A stretch of DNA of 64,000 nucleotides, from the NCBI GenBank assembly GCA_030549175.1, contig JAUKUA010000004.1, forward strand, positions 4,526,001 to 4,590,000, read 5' to 3'. Below the pieces are notes generated by a model. It was not told the DNA's origin and made no database searches. It saw only the letters and a list, made by a program, of their open reading frames with translations. Position numbers and translations under genes: made by a program. The DNA is from Lasiosphaeris hirsuta (lineage: Eukaryota > Ascomycota > Sordariomycetes > Sordariales > Lasiosphaeriaceae). Positions 34,895 to 47,358 of this stretch are shown piece by piece (the first letter of the stretch is position 1; every line of letters begins with the position of its first letter).

Positions 34895-37013
34895 TTAATC
34901 CTTCGAAGAGACTTTCTTCTCATAGTACCCGTGTTCTGGTGGTGTAGCAGTTTCCTCATCCATTCTGTGCGACTGCACCGTAGTCGTCTCCAGACTTTCT
35001 TTGCTGATGCGGAAAAATCCAGCAATCGAAAGCAGCGGCCGGAAGATCTCGCTTTCACCGGACGATGCATGCCACTGCTCTCGCTTGTCGAAGTCTTCTG
35101 GGAGGAGCCGATGCCGGGAAACCTTTCGAATGATAAAGATAGTGCCGTTGATGATGACATGAGTGATGAGGCCACTACAGACTGACATTAGCGCACCGAG
35201 CACCGGCCCGGCCGAGAGACTGAGACTTACGCGATGAGACCGTAAGCAATGGAATAGCTGAATGGAATGAACAGCAGGGTCACAAAGGCTGGTACCGCGT
35301 CCCCAATGTATTTCCAGTTGATCGAGACAACTTGTCGCATCATCATGCACCCTATCTGTTGTTCATGGGTACCTTAGCTACTGGGGGTAGACGCCCCGGG
35401 TCGAACTGTGTACAGAGGTGAGCTTACCAGAATCAAAGTGCATCCCGTGGCCCAGGGTGGGATGGAAGCGAAGATGGGCGCGAAGAAAATGGAGATGATG
35501 AAGCACAAGCCAGTGGTGACGGCGGTAAGGCCAGTGCGGCCACCCTCGGCAATGCCCGAGCCTGACTCGATGAAAGCCGTCACCGGAGACAACCCGAGCA
35601 GGCTGCCGACTGAGATGCTCAAGGCATCGGTGCAGTACGCAATGGTGGAGCGGGGGAAATCCCCCTTGGCGGCGTCGGCGACCCCTGCGAATCGTGCCAT
35701 ACTATACAGCGTGGCCGTGCAGTCCAGGATGTCGACGTACAAGAAGGTGAACAGCGCCAGTGCGAACTGGCTCGGGTGGGAGCTCACGTCCCAGTCATTG
35801 GCCCGCAGAATCTTGTCAATAGGGTGGAATCCGACGACGGTCTTGAAGAAATCGAATCTCGACTGACCCTGCTCGTTGTAGGGGAAATACGTGAAGGAAG
35901 TCGTACGCCTGATGAGCTCCCGAGTCAGTGGGTTGATCTTCAGCAACACGACGTAGCCGCGCAAGTGATAGCTTACGGCCAGGATATAATAGACGTAAGC
36001 AAAATCCCAATAATCATGGCGGTCTTGATCTTGTACGCCATGAGCAGCACAGTGACCATGCCACCGAAGACGAGACCGATCCACAGAGTCGGGTTCCTCA
36101 TCTTGTCGCCGGTGCAATGTCCAAACTCGTCCAGGAATTCCGGAGGACAGCCCCCGAGATCCAAGGGAGCAGGGAACGAGCCAGTCACAGCGCCGATGCC
36201 CGCAGGATACGACAAGCCGATGAGGGCAAGGAAGAGGCCGATTCCGCAGGCACTCGCGATTTTCAGCGACGTCGGGAGCAATCGCACCAGCCATTGCCGC
36301 ATGCCCAGGAGAGACAAGGCTATGAAGATCCACCCTTCCACAAAGACCGCTGTCAAGGCGAGACGGTAGGGGATGTTGCCTGTCCCGTGATACCCAACAA
36401 CCTGATAGGCAAAGTATGCGTTTAGTCCCATGCCCGGACTGGAACAATACCAAATCAGCTGAGGCACGCCCAACGCGTGTGTCATGGGAGCCACGTCCAA
36501 CTTACGCCAGTGCTACGGGCATATTCGTGAAGAGACCAAAGAGGCATGATGCAAACCCGGAGATGGCAGCGGTTCCCGTGATGAGCTCACGTTGGATTTC
36601 TACATCAGAGGGTCAGGTTAGCCGCACAAGCATGTCAAGCCAGCAGAAACGCACCCAGTAAACACGTGTTGTAAGCCGCATCTTTGGCACAGGTGATGTC
36701 GTTTGTGTTGGTGCATACGCAAGTCCCACCGCTGTCCTTTAGGATGATGGCGTTGACCGAGATGATGTAGGCCATGGTGAAGAAGGTGGTCAGGCCAGCC
36801 CTGATCTCAGTCGAGAAGCGCGAATTCGGTAGGGCTTTCTCCTGCAAAAAAAAAAAAAAAAAACACAAGAGTGTAAGCTCACAATTACTTCCTCCTTGGG
36901 GCTGGAAACTTGGAACGTACATGGCCGGACCCCTCGAGCCTAAAGACCCTCCCAACGCTAGTCCGGGCAATACTTTCATTGATTTTGTGGACAAGATCGT
37001 CAAAGTACCCCAT
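34895..37013 (-). CDS. azgA: AzgA-type purine (adenine/guanine/hypoxanthine) permease
   Basis: Plasma-membrane H+-coupled purine importer, 573 aa, close to the length of the Aspergillus nidulans AzgA protein. Seven exons keep one frame throughout: 36921-37013, 36655-36841, 36506-36599, 35977-36438, 35428-35908, 35231-35355 and 34895-35174 (introns 79, 55, 67, 68, 72, 56 nt, all GT-AG). The start is the ATG of [12 protein letters not shown]. Signature segments are [17 protein letters not shown] (first span), the joined [64 protein letters not shown], and [14 protein letters not shown] across exon 5/6. About 12-14 hydrophobic helices are visible. The charged tail ends in KK-VSSKD. The family is distinct from the UapA/NAT purine transporters. 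Intron 1 contains a poly-A/T run of about 19. Confidence 0.93.
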
Positions 37014-37766
37014 CTTTGTATCTAGTGAGTTTCAGTTCGGAACAAGTGAATAGTGTGTCTTGGTGAGAAGTCAAGGGCGGATGGATGGAAACAAGAAAAT
37101 CTGGGGGAAAAGAGCAGCTGTTAATACCTGCAGTACATAGCGAGCAACCTGCAGTACACACGGCATGTGGCCTTGTTGCCCTCGCATCCCTAAAGGGCGT
37201 GCCAATCTTGGGGCGTCCGGACATGGTTCCTATTGATCAGTGTTGAACTTGGGGAATATTGGATCGCCTGGTCTAGACATCTAGATAGCGCCATGTAATC
37301 ATGCACAGATAGGCGGAACCGGAAGTGCGGTGATACATGGCGCAAAATCGTTCGATATGTCTGGCCGCCTTGTCTCCCGTGGCACTGGTACCGACCTGAC
37401 AGTGGCGGGGCCTTGGCGAATCACGATCCGGAGTAGGGCATACGGCTGAGGCGCCGAACAAAAGCATTGCATCATGGCGTTTATTGGTCATGCATGCCGC
37501 GGATTGGCGAGCTGAGCTCACCTCTGGGAGCCTTGCCGCATATCGGCGTTCCATGGTTCCAGCCAGAGCAAGAGGGGAGAGAGGGGACACATCCCACCCT
37601 ACATGTCTCCCAAGTAGAAAAACAAAGATTCGAACCCTGCGAGAGACCCTGCATCGCCATCCGCGACAACAACCTAATAATATCGGGCGGCGCAACCAAG
37701 CCATTGCATTTCTATCCCGGCTTCTTCGCCTCGTCACGCTCCCGATCTCCAACTTCCCAGCCACCG
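37014..37766. promoter_or_regulatory. Divergent promoter region, permease / methyltransferase-like gene
   Basis: About 750 nt between the permease start (minus) and the ATG at 37767 (plus). In-frame sequence upstream of 37767 is open on the plus strand but has no upstream ATG; the long frame only starts if a TTG is used, so I treat it as 5' UTR or promoter. Confidence 0.45.
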
Positions 37767-39666
37767 ATGTTCAGCGCAGATATTACTTGGACTCCGGTGG
37801 CAGATGCAGAGGTGGGATCAAGGAAGAACGGCAGGAAGACTGTGCCTCCTGGCCCCCCTTCTGAGCCTGGGACAGACCGAGCCGATACACCCTCGCGCGA
37901 CGGCGGGTCCGTGAGAAGCTCGGGCTCGCGGAAGCTGTCCGTCTTTAGCTGGGGTCGAGGGAAGAAGAGGAGCTCAACTCCCCATTCCGGCGACCGCCCA
38001 CGGCAGGCCAGCTCCGGCAGTGGTTCGGATGTCAACAAGAGCAAATATGTGGACGAGTCTGTCGCCGAAATGCCGGAGGACAGGGGTCCCGATAGACATG
38101 AACTGCCGGCTGGAGTGATGCTATCTAGGAGGTCCCCGACGCTCGAGTACGCTCGCTGCGCACTACCGCTCGCCGACGAACAATTCACTAGCGGTTTCGC
38201 TCCACAACCGCCGTCTAGCTATCACTCGCCCGACTCGATCCATGGAAGCGAAGGCATCGCATCGCTATCGGAGCGCTCTCAGCCAATGCGAGTACTCGGC
38301 AATGCCGAACGCGGAATAGCAAGCAGCGGTGGGAGCTGGGGAAATCGGTACGTCTATCTCATCACCGTGCGCTCAGCGGAAAAGCATATGAACTCGACGA
38401 GAGAGAGAGAGAGAGAGAGAGAGACTGATTTCACCCATCTCATAACAAAGGGGGCTTCTCGAAGAATCAGCCTCGAGCAGCAGAGGATCCGCCGTACTCA
38501 CCGACCACCCCAAAAGCCCAAGCTCACCTCGAACAAGGATAATCTCGCAGAGTCAAAACTCGGTCCTCGACGGGCTCAGCCCTCCCCCAAAGTCACCCCA
38601 TCGACCCAAACCTCGGGCCAGCATCGCAGATCCTTGGTGGCCATCACCCTCAGCCCCCGAGAGCCAACCGGGGCAAATACAAGGAATCCAGGCTCTGACT
38701 CGCCGCATGGCCCGCGCATCGGCATCCACGCGCTGGAGCCGCACTCGAGAGGAGTGGACCGAACCGCTCGACGCGGGCAGCCGACAGGAAATCCACCTCG
38801 AGAAAGACCTCTGGCTCGTCAGCGAGCTCCTCCTCCGCGACACGGCCCTCACGGCCCCACCACCCGTCCCAGTGCGCACTTTGCTCGACCCCACGTTCCC
38901 CACTCGCGCGGTGCAGCTAAGCTCCGGCCGCATCCTCGACGTCGCCAGCCGGCCTGCCGAGCTCTACCACCTCGCCCTGTTGCAGCCCGCCGCGCGGATC
39001 GCGCACCTCGTACCAGCAGCAGCAGCAGCAGCAGCAGTATCAGTAGCCGACGGAGGGGGGGGGACAGGATCGTGGACCACGAACCTCCTCCCACTCCCAC
39101 ACAACGTTGCCAGCCTCTCGCTGATGCCGACACAAGGGTCGCAGGGGGTGGCATTCCCACTGGGCGACGCGTCGTTTGAGCACGTGCGCGCGACGCCCGC
39201 GGCGGTAGGCGCCTTCTCTTCTCCTCAGCTCAGGGCGCTGCTCCGCGAGTGCCACCGGGTGCTGGCGGTGCGGGGCCTGCTCGAGATCCGGCTGGTGGAT
39301 CCGAAGCCGCGCGACGCGGGGCCGGCGGTGGCCCGGTGGGTCGAGGCGGAGCTGCTGGTCGCGCTGGAGTCTGAGTTTCGGTGTACGCGCCCCGCTGTGA
39401 TGGTGCCTGTGTGGGCGTGCGAGGCCGGCTTGGAGTGCATGCACCTTGGAGAGGGGAATCAAGGTGGGGTCCACGAGTTTCGGGTCTGCGTTGAGGACGG
39501 GGCGGCCGCCGAGGAGCAGCTCGAGGCCGAGTTGTGTCGATGGTTGCTGAGGAGCCAGTACCCTTTTGTGAGGACTTGGCTGTGGGAGATACACGAATGT
39601 CGCGTCGAGTGTTTGGAGTTGACGACTAGATTTGGGGTCATGTCGCTTTTTGGGTTGAAGACTTGA
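37767..39666 (+). CDS. Protein with disordered N-terminus and methyltransferase-like C-terminal domain
   Basis: Two exons, 37767-38347 and 38451-39666, with a 103-nt intron (GTACGT...AAAG) that contains a GA microsatellite, give 598 aa. Residues 1 to about 300 are Ser/Pro/Arg-rich and predicted disordered, with many basic-Ser sites. The C-terminal 300 residues look like a diverged Rossmann methyltransferase of a fungal group: RAVQLSSGRILDVASRPAELYHLALLQPAARIAHLVP, LPLPHNVASLSLMPT, FEHVRATPAAVGAFSSPQLRALLRECHRVLAVRGLLEIRLVDPKP and WLLRSQYPFVRTWLW. The CHRVLAVRGLLEIRLVD block aligns with the LKPGG-E region of class I enzymes, but the glycine-rich motif I is weak, so catalysis is uncertain. A GCA repeat near 39017-39036 encodes poly-Ala. 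Function unknown. Confidence 0.72.
38398..38424. repeat. GA microsatellite in intron
   Basis: An uninterrupted (GA)n tract of about 26 bp inside the single intron of the methyltransferase-like gene. Confidence 0.85.
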
Positions 39667-42062
39667 ATAGGACTACAATGATAAAATGGGATCACCATCT
39701 GTCCACGACTGTCCCTGTAATGAGCATGTAGATTGGAGATAGGTAGCGGCTTTGATGTGTTTATCCAAGTGTTAAATCTACCTAGGAATCTAGAGTTGCA
39801 TCATTATCTGTCTAACCATTAGGAGTCGTCTTGATCATCTAGGGAAGAGGGAGGTCGCATTTATATGCCAAGAAGCTGGTCTCATTAAAACTATAAAAGT
39901 CGTGGTCCTGGATACCGTACTTTGCTCGTATATCGGCCATAAGCCGAAACCAGTCCCCAATAAGCTTTGGGCCTCCATATAAGGCTCTTTGAGCTATACG
40001 AACGTGAAAAGCGCGCCTTAAGCCCTAGGCGGCGCCACGCAAACTGGTATACCTACTACTTACCGGTGAATCTGCGCGACACGTCAAAAGGAGGAGACTG
40101 GCCATATCTTTCACACTGGCAATCCGGGGCGAGAACCCCTGCGAATCTAGGTCGATTACACATCGTACGAGGGTCTCTTCTTCAGCTAAAGTCAGATTAT
40201 GCTATACGTCACGGTTCTCAGGCTTTGCGACCCGTCCTTCCATCCGGGCGATGAGGGTGTTGATTTTGGCTATTGAGGACCCAAGGGTTTCAGTGACTGC
40301 AATGGACTAGGATGGGCTGCGGCCATGATTGCGGCCGTGCGTAATGATCGGCACTCATTGGCAGCCTTTAGCAGTTTTTGCCAGTTGCTGGATCCAAATG
40401 TAGCGCGAGGGATGGAGATACCACGGACCTGCCTGCAGACGAACTGCAACTGGGGACGATGGCAATGGTGGTAAGCATGGGGAAAGTCCCTTCTGTCAAA
40501 GGGGGGCAAAGGGGGGTATGACAAAGGTGGGGCGCTCATGCCTGCATGTGGTTAAGACCACGTGATGTGCGAAAATGCATCTTTTTACGCACCGGGCACG
40601 TCAAAATGTTCAGGTGTGGCACCACCTTGGTACCACAACATCATCGAGACCTAACCTGAGCTAATTATTTCCCTGTTTCTGTTCGTGGCGTTCTCGCCTG
40701 ACAAAGTGTCGATGCAGATTTACACTAAATGGGCCTCACAGGGCGGAACGGCCAATGGGGGCAGGCGCTGTTATTATTTTTGAAGCCACCGTTAACCTTT
40801 TCTGTATTAGGCAAGTGCTCATCAACGTGATACAGCACCTGCATACCTACAAGCACACTGCATGTGGAAGTCCGCCCAAAGAACAAGACATTTCCTACGA
40901 ACGTCCGGTTTGCTAACCACGACCGTCGGCTCTCAGTAACGATTAGCTTACAGTTTCTGTCAAGTAATTCAGAGTGGCGGCTAAAATTAAAAACCGTGAG
41001 GGAGGACTCCATTCCCCTATGCCCGTTAATGTTGCCTGACTTGCAACTCATGTCGGCTTAAAGCCAAGGTGGGTTCACAAACAATGGATAGGTGCTATGA
41101 TGCGATAGTGCAGTTTACTCGACATCAAGCAAGGTAAGCGACCAAGGCAAGCGACCAAGACAAACGACCAAGGGCGAACGACCAAGGCGGACATACCACG
41201 ATGGGCGGGATGTGTGTAGTAAAAGTGGATCGGATAGAGATGGGACTGGATCGGAGAAGGCTAGCAAGCAAAAATCTGCTACCATCGCCAACAAGCCATT
41301 TCTGGCTGTGTGCTGACTCGACACCGATGCTGTGTAAATGCAGTGGCCGGCGCTTGTCTCGCGAGGCGCATGCTGGATGCATGCAGTTGCCAACGCTAAG
41401 CCCGTTTAAGCTTCGTCTCAAGGTCCCAAGAAGCCCGACGGCAACATCGAGAATCGAGATTGAGCCACTTGTAGAGATGTATGGAAGGTGCTGAGGACCT
41501 GGGCTCAGTACTGCGGCAGGGTACAGTCGTGCCCTATCGGAGTTACCACTTGGTAGACCTTGATTGAGATGCGGCTGCCTCGTCTCAACACACCAGGGTT
41601 CAATGGCCAATACGAGGATACCAGTTAATGTTCCAAAACCCTGATTGATTTATCGCCGTGGGCACATCAAATACGGCATGTGGAGTTTGCGGGAGATCGC
41701 ACCCGCTACTTCTCGCTACCACGACGAATCCAGATGAGTGCCGGCTAGGCATCTGCCTCCTAGGATTGTGGCGCCTCACGAGACAACTGGTTGTTACGAC
41801 GGCAATTCTAGTGGTGTGTGTCTAGGGCTCTCAGGCCATTTCTTCCTGCACATTGCGAAAATACGAGAGCGAGTCTGTGAAAATAAACGCTTATTCCCGG
41901 CTGCATCGAGTTCTGTGTATGTTGCCCGGTTTCTATCGGTCAACTCCCTTCCGCTGACACAATAAATACCCAATGACACCAGGTCCCCAACAAACGGAGT
42001 TGTTGATAGACTTCGCAATCATAATAAACTCCAAACCTTTCTTTTTCTTTCCCACCATCAAC
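39667..42062. other. Gene-poor region with a short tandem repeat
   Basis: About 2.4 kb. Short frames on both strands show no domains. At about 41125-41183 there are four imperfect 12-bp units of the type GCGACCAAGGCA. No gene supported. Confidence 0.4.
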
Positions 42063-42707
42063 ATGACGGCAGGCCGTGACAACCAAACTGCGGCTGGGCA
42101 TATGTATGTGTGGGCATTCCCAACATTCATTCTTCTTCCCTCTATCATCTCCACACTAGGCACTAGCTAGCCCCTCTTGCTCGAATTTACCAATGGTCCG
42201 GGCACTAACAGTATTTACCTTCCAGCAGCACTTGCCAAGGAACAAGCGACTGTAGCGATGCCCCGACTAAATGCCCCAATACTCAGTCGGCCTCTGTCCT
42301 TCTCCTCACACTCAATACCAGCTCTCACTCGCTACCTGGGGGGTCCTTTGCCTCACCGGATGGAGCAGCTAGACCGACAGAGTTACTCCAGGCCCTCCAG
42401 TTCCTTGGCATCGGTCTGCCTCTGGACATTGCGGATAAGATGCTGGCAGACTACGGAGGCTTGCAACCAACGGATAGATTTCTTGCGGAAACCTGTGGCA
42501 TGAAAATGAGGATCGAAGACAGCCTCAATACCGCCAGGGATGACCTCTGCTCAAGCTGCCGGGCTACTGTTGGGTCAGTGGATGAGGAAATCCATGGGTA
42601 AGCTTGAACTATATGAGTCCCGCCACCTGTCGTCGCCTGTATTGTGCAGCGCTTGACTAAGGCCAGGTAATGTCAGATTATTCCATGCCAAATAGGTCAG
42701 ATTTCCG
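42063..42707 (+). CDS. Possible small spliced protein of unknown function
   Basis: Tentative. An ATG at about 42063 (CAACATGAC) could open a short exon ending at a GTATGT donor near 42104; the acceptor CTTCCAG near 42228 follows a CTAAC branch site. The next exon reads STCQGTSDCSDAPTKCPN, then ELLQALQFLGIGLPLDIADKMLADYGGLQPTDRFLAETCGMK and DSLNTARDDLCSSCRATVGSVDEE. A GTAAGC donor at 42600 pairs with CCAG near 42666, after which a short exon ends at TAG (42705-42707). The exon chain keeps one frame and has several Cys, but there is no clear signal peptide and I do not recognise the family. The true 5' end may be elsewhere. It ends 245 bp before the hAT relic. Confidence 0.35.
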
Positions 42708-43175
42708 GTCAAATCGGGAAAATCCAGGATTTGGCTACAGTGGGTGGACAAAAAATCCAGTGTATCGCCATTTGGCCCCCCAACCCCCTGTGGCCACGCC
42801 TATTCAATCGTGCACAACTTTTCCACTTCCTACCCAAAACATATACAATTGCAAAATTTAGATACATTAGATCCAGGGCTTCAAAAGGACTTATATCAAC
42901 ATTTGGTATACCATGGTTGTAAAAATGTGTGGCGTTCGAGGAAAAGTTGGACCAGCGAATGACACAAATCAAATAAATCAAATAAGGCCCCCCTATTTGA
43001 TTTGAATTTGGCAATCAGGAGGCCTATTTAGCTTGCAAATTGGCATATTTGACTTGTTTGTATTATTTGCAAATAAAATGCCAAGCCCGGAACAATACAA
43101 ATTTCTACTCCGACCAAACCCGAACCGACAGCCACCTCCGCCGGCTGAAATCACGCTACCCCAAAACATCGAATT

Positions 43176-43358
43176 TCACTGCCAATGCCGTAAACATTGA
43201 AGCCTAGATATTGTATCGTTATACATGGCTTGTCGCTGGGTACTTACTGTCAATTTGGCACGACTGAATACCCTTTCATACTCTGTTGAAGCCGGAGGTA
43301 TTGAGAGGATAGTTATCGCCATCTGCGAGAGCCTTGGATAACGGTCCTGTTGCGCCAC
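43176..43358 (-). pseudogene. hAT transposase C-terminal dimerisation domain remnant
   Basis: About 60 codons remain open. The motif order RYPRLSQMA, LSIPP, E-ERVFSRAK and LQCLRHW is that of the hAT family dimerisation domain. The upstream catalytic part has decayed beyond reading. Confidence 0.8.
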
Positions 43359-44344
43359 CTACCACTTCAGAGGGTTATCTATTGAAGGAGGCACATACTC
43401 TGATAGGTAGTTGCTAAGTTTATCGTTAACAGGTAGTAGCAGTGGCTCATATTGAATAGATCTATATAAAAAGTCGTTACGCGTAGGTGGGTAGATCTGT
43501 TTAGCTGGCTTTACCCTCTAAATAGGTTGACTGGAATACTTACGGTCGTATAGCTTACGTACCATAGTAATTATATCGTCAACTTACTCTGCCGTCATGT
43601 TCAACTCGAGCCACTTCTTCCTGAGTGATGGGTAGAGTACCTAGGCTGCCTAATAGACTAGAGAGTCCCATAACAATTCGATATATCCTTCCAACTTCGT
43701 AATCATAAGATCAAGGCTTTGTTATATGAAGTTAGCGCCCTCTTAGCCAAGGTCCATATCTAGAGGTGTAAGCGTAGGCACTCTAGGGGGTACCATACCG
43801 TTGGCTAGCCTGGCAGGTTAGCTACGTTATCTCGGTAAGTCGACTTGGTAGCTATCCAAACGGCGTAGTAATTGGCCCGTATTTACGTGTTACGTACGCC
43901 CTGAAGCTGTTACAGGCCTTGTAGGCTCATGGGTTTGTTAGTGTGGTAGTAACGGTAGCCGAGGGAGGTCCGGGCCGGTAAATAACGTAGGTATGGGATT
44001 ATTGTAATAAGTAGCACGTTATATCCGTAGATCTTAGAATAGCCGGTGGGTAATAGGAACTACGTGTACGATATAAGATCTATTACCCTTAAAGACCTTT
44101 GTTACTACCTTAAAAAGCTTTAATATTAACTTTATCACAGTTAATAGTTACTAATCCTCTATATCTAAGATATCTTCGGTAGGGACCTTCTTACCGGCCG
44201 GCTTGTTAGACCATAGATAGTAAAAGATATTTAACGACTCTCGTAGTACGATTACTCTCTTAATCATAAAGAATACTAAGTTCTAATAAGTATCGTTATT
44301 TCTAGCTAACTGTAGTAAGCCGTTAAAACAGTCATATAGGACAG

Positions 44345-45676
44345 TGTGACACAGGCCAGCCCGCGAAGGTCTGGGGTGTGACAACCACAAGGTGAGATAT
44401 CAAATGGAGAGTCAGACTGCAGAGCTTTAACCTTTTCCTAACTCTCGACTCAACCGTTCAGCGAACCACCCCGACAATTGCTGTTGGTCTAGTTCAGAGC
44501 TTTCACACGACGAACTCAGGGACTTGATCTTCGCAGGGCTTAATAAAGCTCAAGGTCCGATTCAGAGGTTTAGAACAGAACGGTGAGGGAGTTAACTGTC
44601 GCAATGCAAAGTGGTGGAGAGCCAGGGAGAAGGAGGTTCAGGGAGATGGAATGATCCAACAGAGGATAAGACACAATGCTTCGCAGTTGCAAGTCGGTGA
44701 GGAACAGAAGGGTTCACAAGGTTGTATTACCCCTCAGCTTCACTGAAGTTCAGCTGATAATCTTTCTAGGTTTGTCCAAAGAGAACTGGGGAGCTTCTTC
44801 CTCTCGAGGATCCGTCGCAGCGCACCTGTCCTACTTATGGAAGGCTATGTACAAGATACAAGGATACCAGAATACCTGAAGGATCCTCCTAGCCGCCCGT
44901 CGGTCCCGAATCTCCTTTCTAGCCGCCCGTCTCTCGCGCCCTACAAATCCGTGGCTACATGCCAAGTAAAGCCGGCCCGTCACACGTCGGTCCATGGTCG
45001 GTATTAGTACTTATCCATACAGCTCTAGCGGCATGGTGTCCATTGCTGCAGGTGTTCCTTCACGTCCTTGGTACTTACGTTGGCCACAGCGCTGTTAGGT
45101 CGATCCCATGTCGGCTGTCACAGCAACGGTTCCCTTCGTGACTCACACGCGGGGGTCGCGGCCACCTGTCACCACTGAAGCTAGACTCCGGAGAACGTCG
45201 GGTTCCAGGTCTTCCAAAGGAATGCCGGTGGTAGCGGGGAGGTCCATGATTCGAAAGACCAGCTGCAGGGTCTGGGCTGACTGTGCAGGCCCTGACCACG
45301 ATGCTGAGGTTAAATGGCTTGTCCATGACAAATCTGAAGTCTGATGACGTTGCCTAGCGCGGGCGAGGATCCGTTGTACGGCTGCTCTGGCTTGTGAGTG
45401 GTTCTGGGCATTCCGTTGCAACCCGTGGGTGCTGTAGGAGAATCCGCTGACCTGCGTGTCGGCTGAATAGGCCATAAGCCACGCGTGGGATCGTGTCCCG
45501 AGGTTGAGCCACGTTGTGGTCATCCTCTGTGATGGTTCCCTTATCCACGTGATCCATGACGGATGTTCGTGGGTCAATGGGTATGTGCTTCTTGTGTGTG
45601 GTTCGTGCCGCTGGTGTAGGGCTCGGTCAAGGAGGTCAGTGACCCTGTTGACCTAGGTGAGCCTACCAGTGTGACA
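44345..45676. mobile_element. Nested TG...CA insertion (solo LTR or small LTR-type element) with TSD GACAG
   Basis: A 1332-bp segment begins TGTGACACAGGCC and ends CCAGTGTGACA, and is flanked by GACAG on both sides (44340-44344 and 45677-45681). It sits inside the hAT relic and is clearly less AT-rich than its host. A 144-codon minus-strand frame at 45143-45577 has no homology that I recognise. A solo LTR of this size would be long; a short non-autonomous LTR element is an alternative. Confidence 0.7.
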
Positions 45677-47358
45677 GACAGAGCCAAAGTCTTCCTTCTC
45701 TTTAGGTGTTAATTTACCGTTAGTGATATGTGTAAAGTCATCGTACCGTTATAGGCTACGCCGAATCTAGTAAACGAGATTGTATAGTTTCTTAACAAGG
45801 CCACGCTTTCTTTATTATTAAAGAAAAGCTTGTTCTTCTCCTATATCTATATAGGCCTAGAAGCTAGGCTTAAGTAAACATAAAAGCCTAGTATCCTTAC
45901 CTTTAAGAAATGCCTTCGTGATAAGGTTAATAATATGGCCAAAGTAGTGAACGTGGCATGCCGACTTTAGGTAGGAAAGTGTATCATAATCTGTAGCCGG
46001 ATATAATAAATCGATAAGTTCGTCGATACAGGTATTATTAGAGGGTACATTATCAGCTTAGTAATAGCTAAGTTTTAGTAAAATGTTATATTTTTCGGCG
46101 GTTATCTTAAGAACCGATGTTAATAACTTGCTAGAGTAGATATTAGTTATCTACTTTATAGCTAATAACTACATAAGTAACGTACCCTAATTGTTAAGAT
46201 AGTATACTACTATTCCTAGGAGAGATAGACTGTTAGGAAAGGTCTAAAGATTAAAGGATATATACTTGGTATAGGGAGATAACGTTATTGTTTCCTTTAC
46301 TTCCGTCTATCGGGCGTGGAACTTCTCGTCAATCTATCTCGTAATAGTCTTACTAATCTCGGGTATTAAAGTATTAACCATTTTAGCGTTTAGAAGCTAT
46401 AACATAGTACGGAAGTTGGCGTGTTATACCATAGAGAAGGGTATGTTAGAATTGATAATTTAGTCGAGTAGAGCTTCCTTAAATTGGTCGGCTATAGACC
46501 GGGGAATCGTAGGCCGGGCCCGGGCGGTTATGCCCTGTAGTTGTTCGAAGATAGATCTAAACCTCTTAGTTGGCCAGGCGGTATCATCATTAAGATCGGA
46601 GCTATTGTTGGTAATACCGTGGGCTTACTTCAAGTAAATACTCGCGTTAGATGTAGTAATAACGCTGTATATACCGTTATTACAGTGCTTGTAATACCAA
46701 ATAGACTCTCCAACGGTATCATCGTTAAGGAGATGGCAAAGCTAATAGCCGTACCCTCCAATCTATGACTTCCGTACCTTCTTCTTATGTATCCATACCT
46801 CCAGTATATAACGCTTTCTCCCATGTTGTACGGTCGGCATGTCGGAAATACGGTAGGGGACATCTTAGAGTAGGGTTACACGTTCTGTCTGGGCCGCGAT
46901 ACCAGTCGTTCGATCGGCGATCAGTCGGAGTAGATTTGTGGTACCGGAGCGAGCTGTTGTGGTTGTTATAGAGGACTGTGTATCGCTATTGACGGAGGCG
47001 GTGTCGGATAGCTCTATTGAGTCGGCCATGATACTAGAGAGGTGTGGATTGAAGATAGTGGAAGATGTGTGCCAAATGCTAATATGCGCTCAAATGGCTG
47101 GAATTGGCTGGAATTGGCTGGAATTGACTACATGGAAAATTCCACTGTTAGCTGTGCTCAAATTGTCGAAAAAGGGCCACTTACCGGGGAGATTTTTTCG
47201 ATTAATTGGGCGTCCAAATCCAGGCTTATTTTACCCTGAAAACCAGAAAAGTGGGACATGTGCCAAATTTGGCATTTTCCTTATTTGGTTTGTATTTGAT
47301 TTGTATTTGGCTTATTTATTTGGACTTTATTTGACTTATGTCAGGCCCTGAGTTGGAC

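Larger units (their letters stand above)
42953..47350 (-). mobile_element. hAT-superfamily DNA transposon relic with 8-bp target duplication
   Basis: A 4.4-kb element flanked on both sides by AGTTGGAC (42945-42952 and 47351-47358), the 8-bp duplication of hAT elements. The ends are imperfect inverted repeats: left CAGCGAATGACACAAATCAA, right read inward CAGGGCCTGACATAAGTCAA, both continuing into AAATAA-rich sequence. Near the left end, on the minus strand (43176-43358), a frame reads RYPRLSQMAITILSIPPAS-EYERVFSRAKLTVS, the C-terminal dimerisation region of hAT transposases, so transcription would run right to left. The rest of the transposase is AT-rich and unreadable, as after heavy RIP. A less damaged 1.3-kb LTR-like segment is nested inside. 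Confidence 0.85.

Noticed and set aside
37625..37660. tRNA-like T-loop (GGTTCGAATC on the minus strand)
   Set aside because: The neighbouring bases cannot form a T-stem, and no cloverleaf or acceptor stem fits.
37467..37766. N-terminal extension of the methyltransferase-like gene
   Set aside because: It would need a TTG start; the first ATG in frame is at 37767.
46541..47351. Plus-strand frames near the right end of the hAT relic
   Set aside because: They lie inside RIP-degraded transposon sequence and lack homology; the transposase remnant is on the minus strand.
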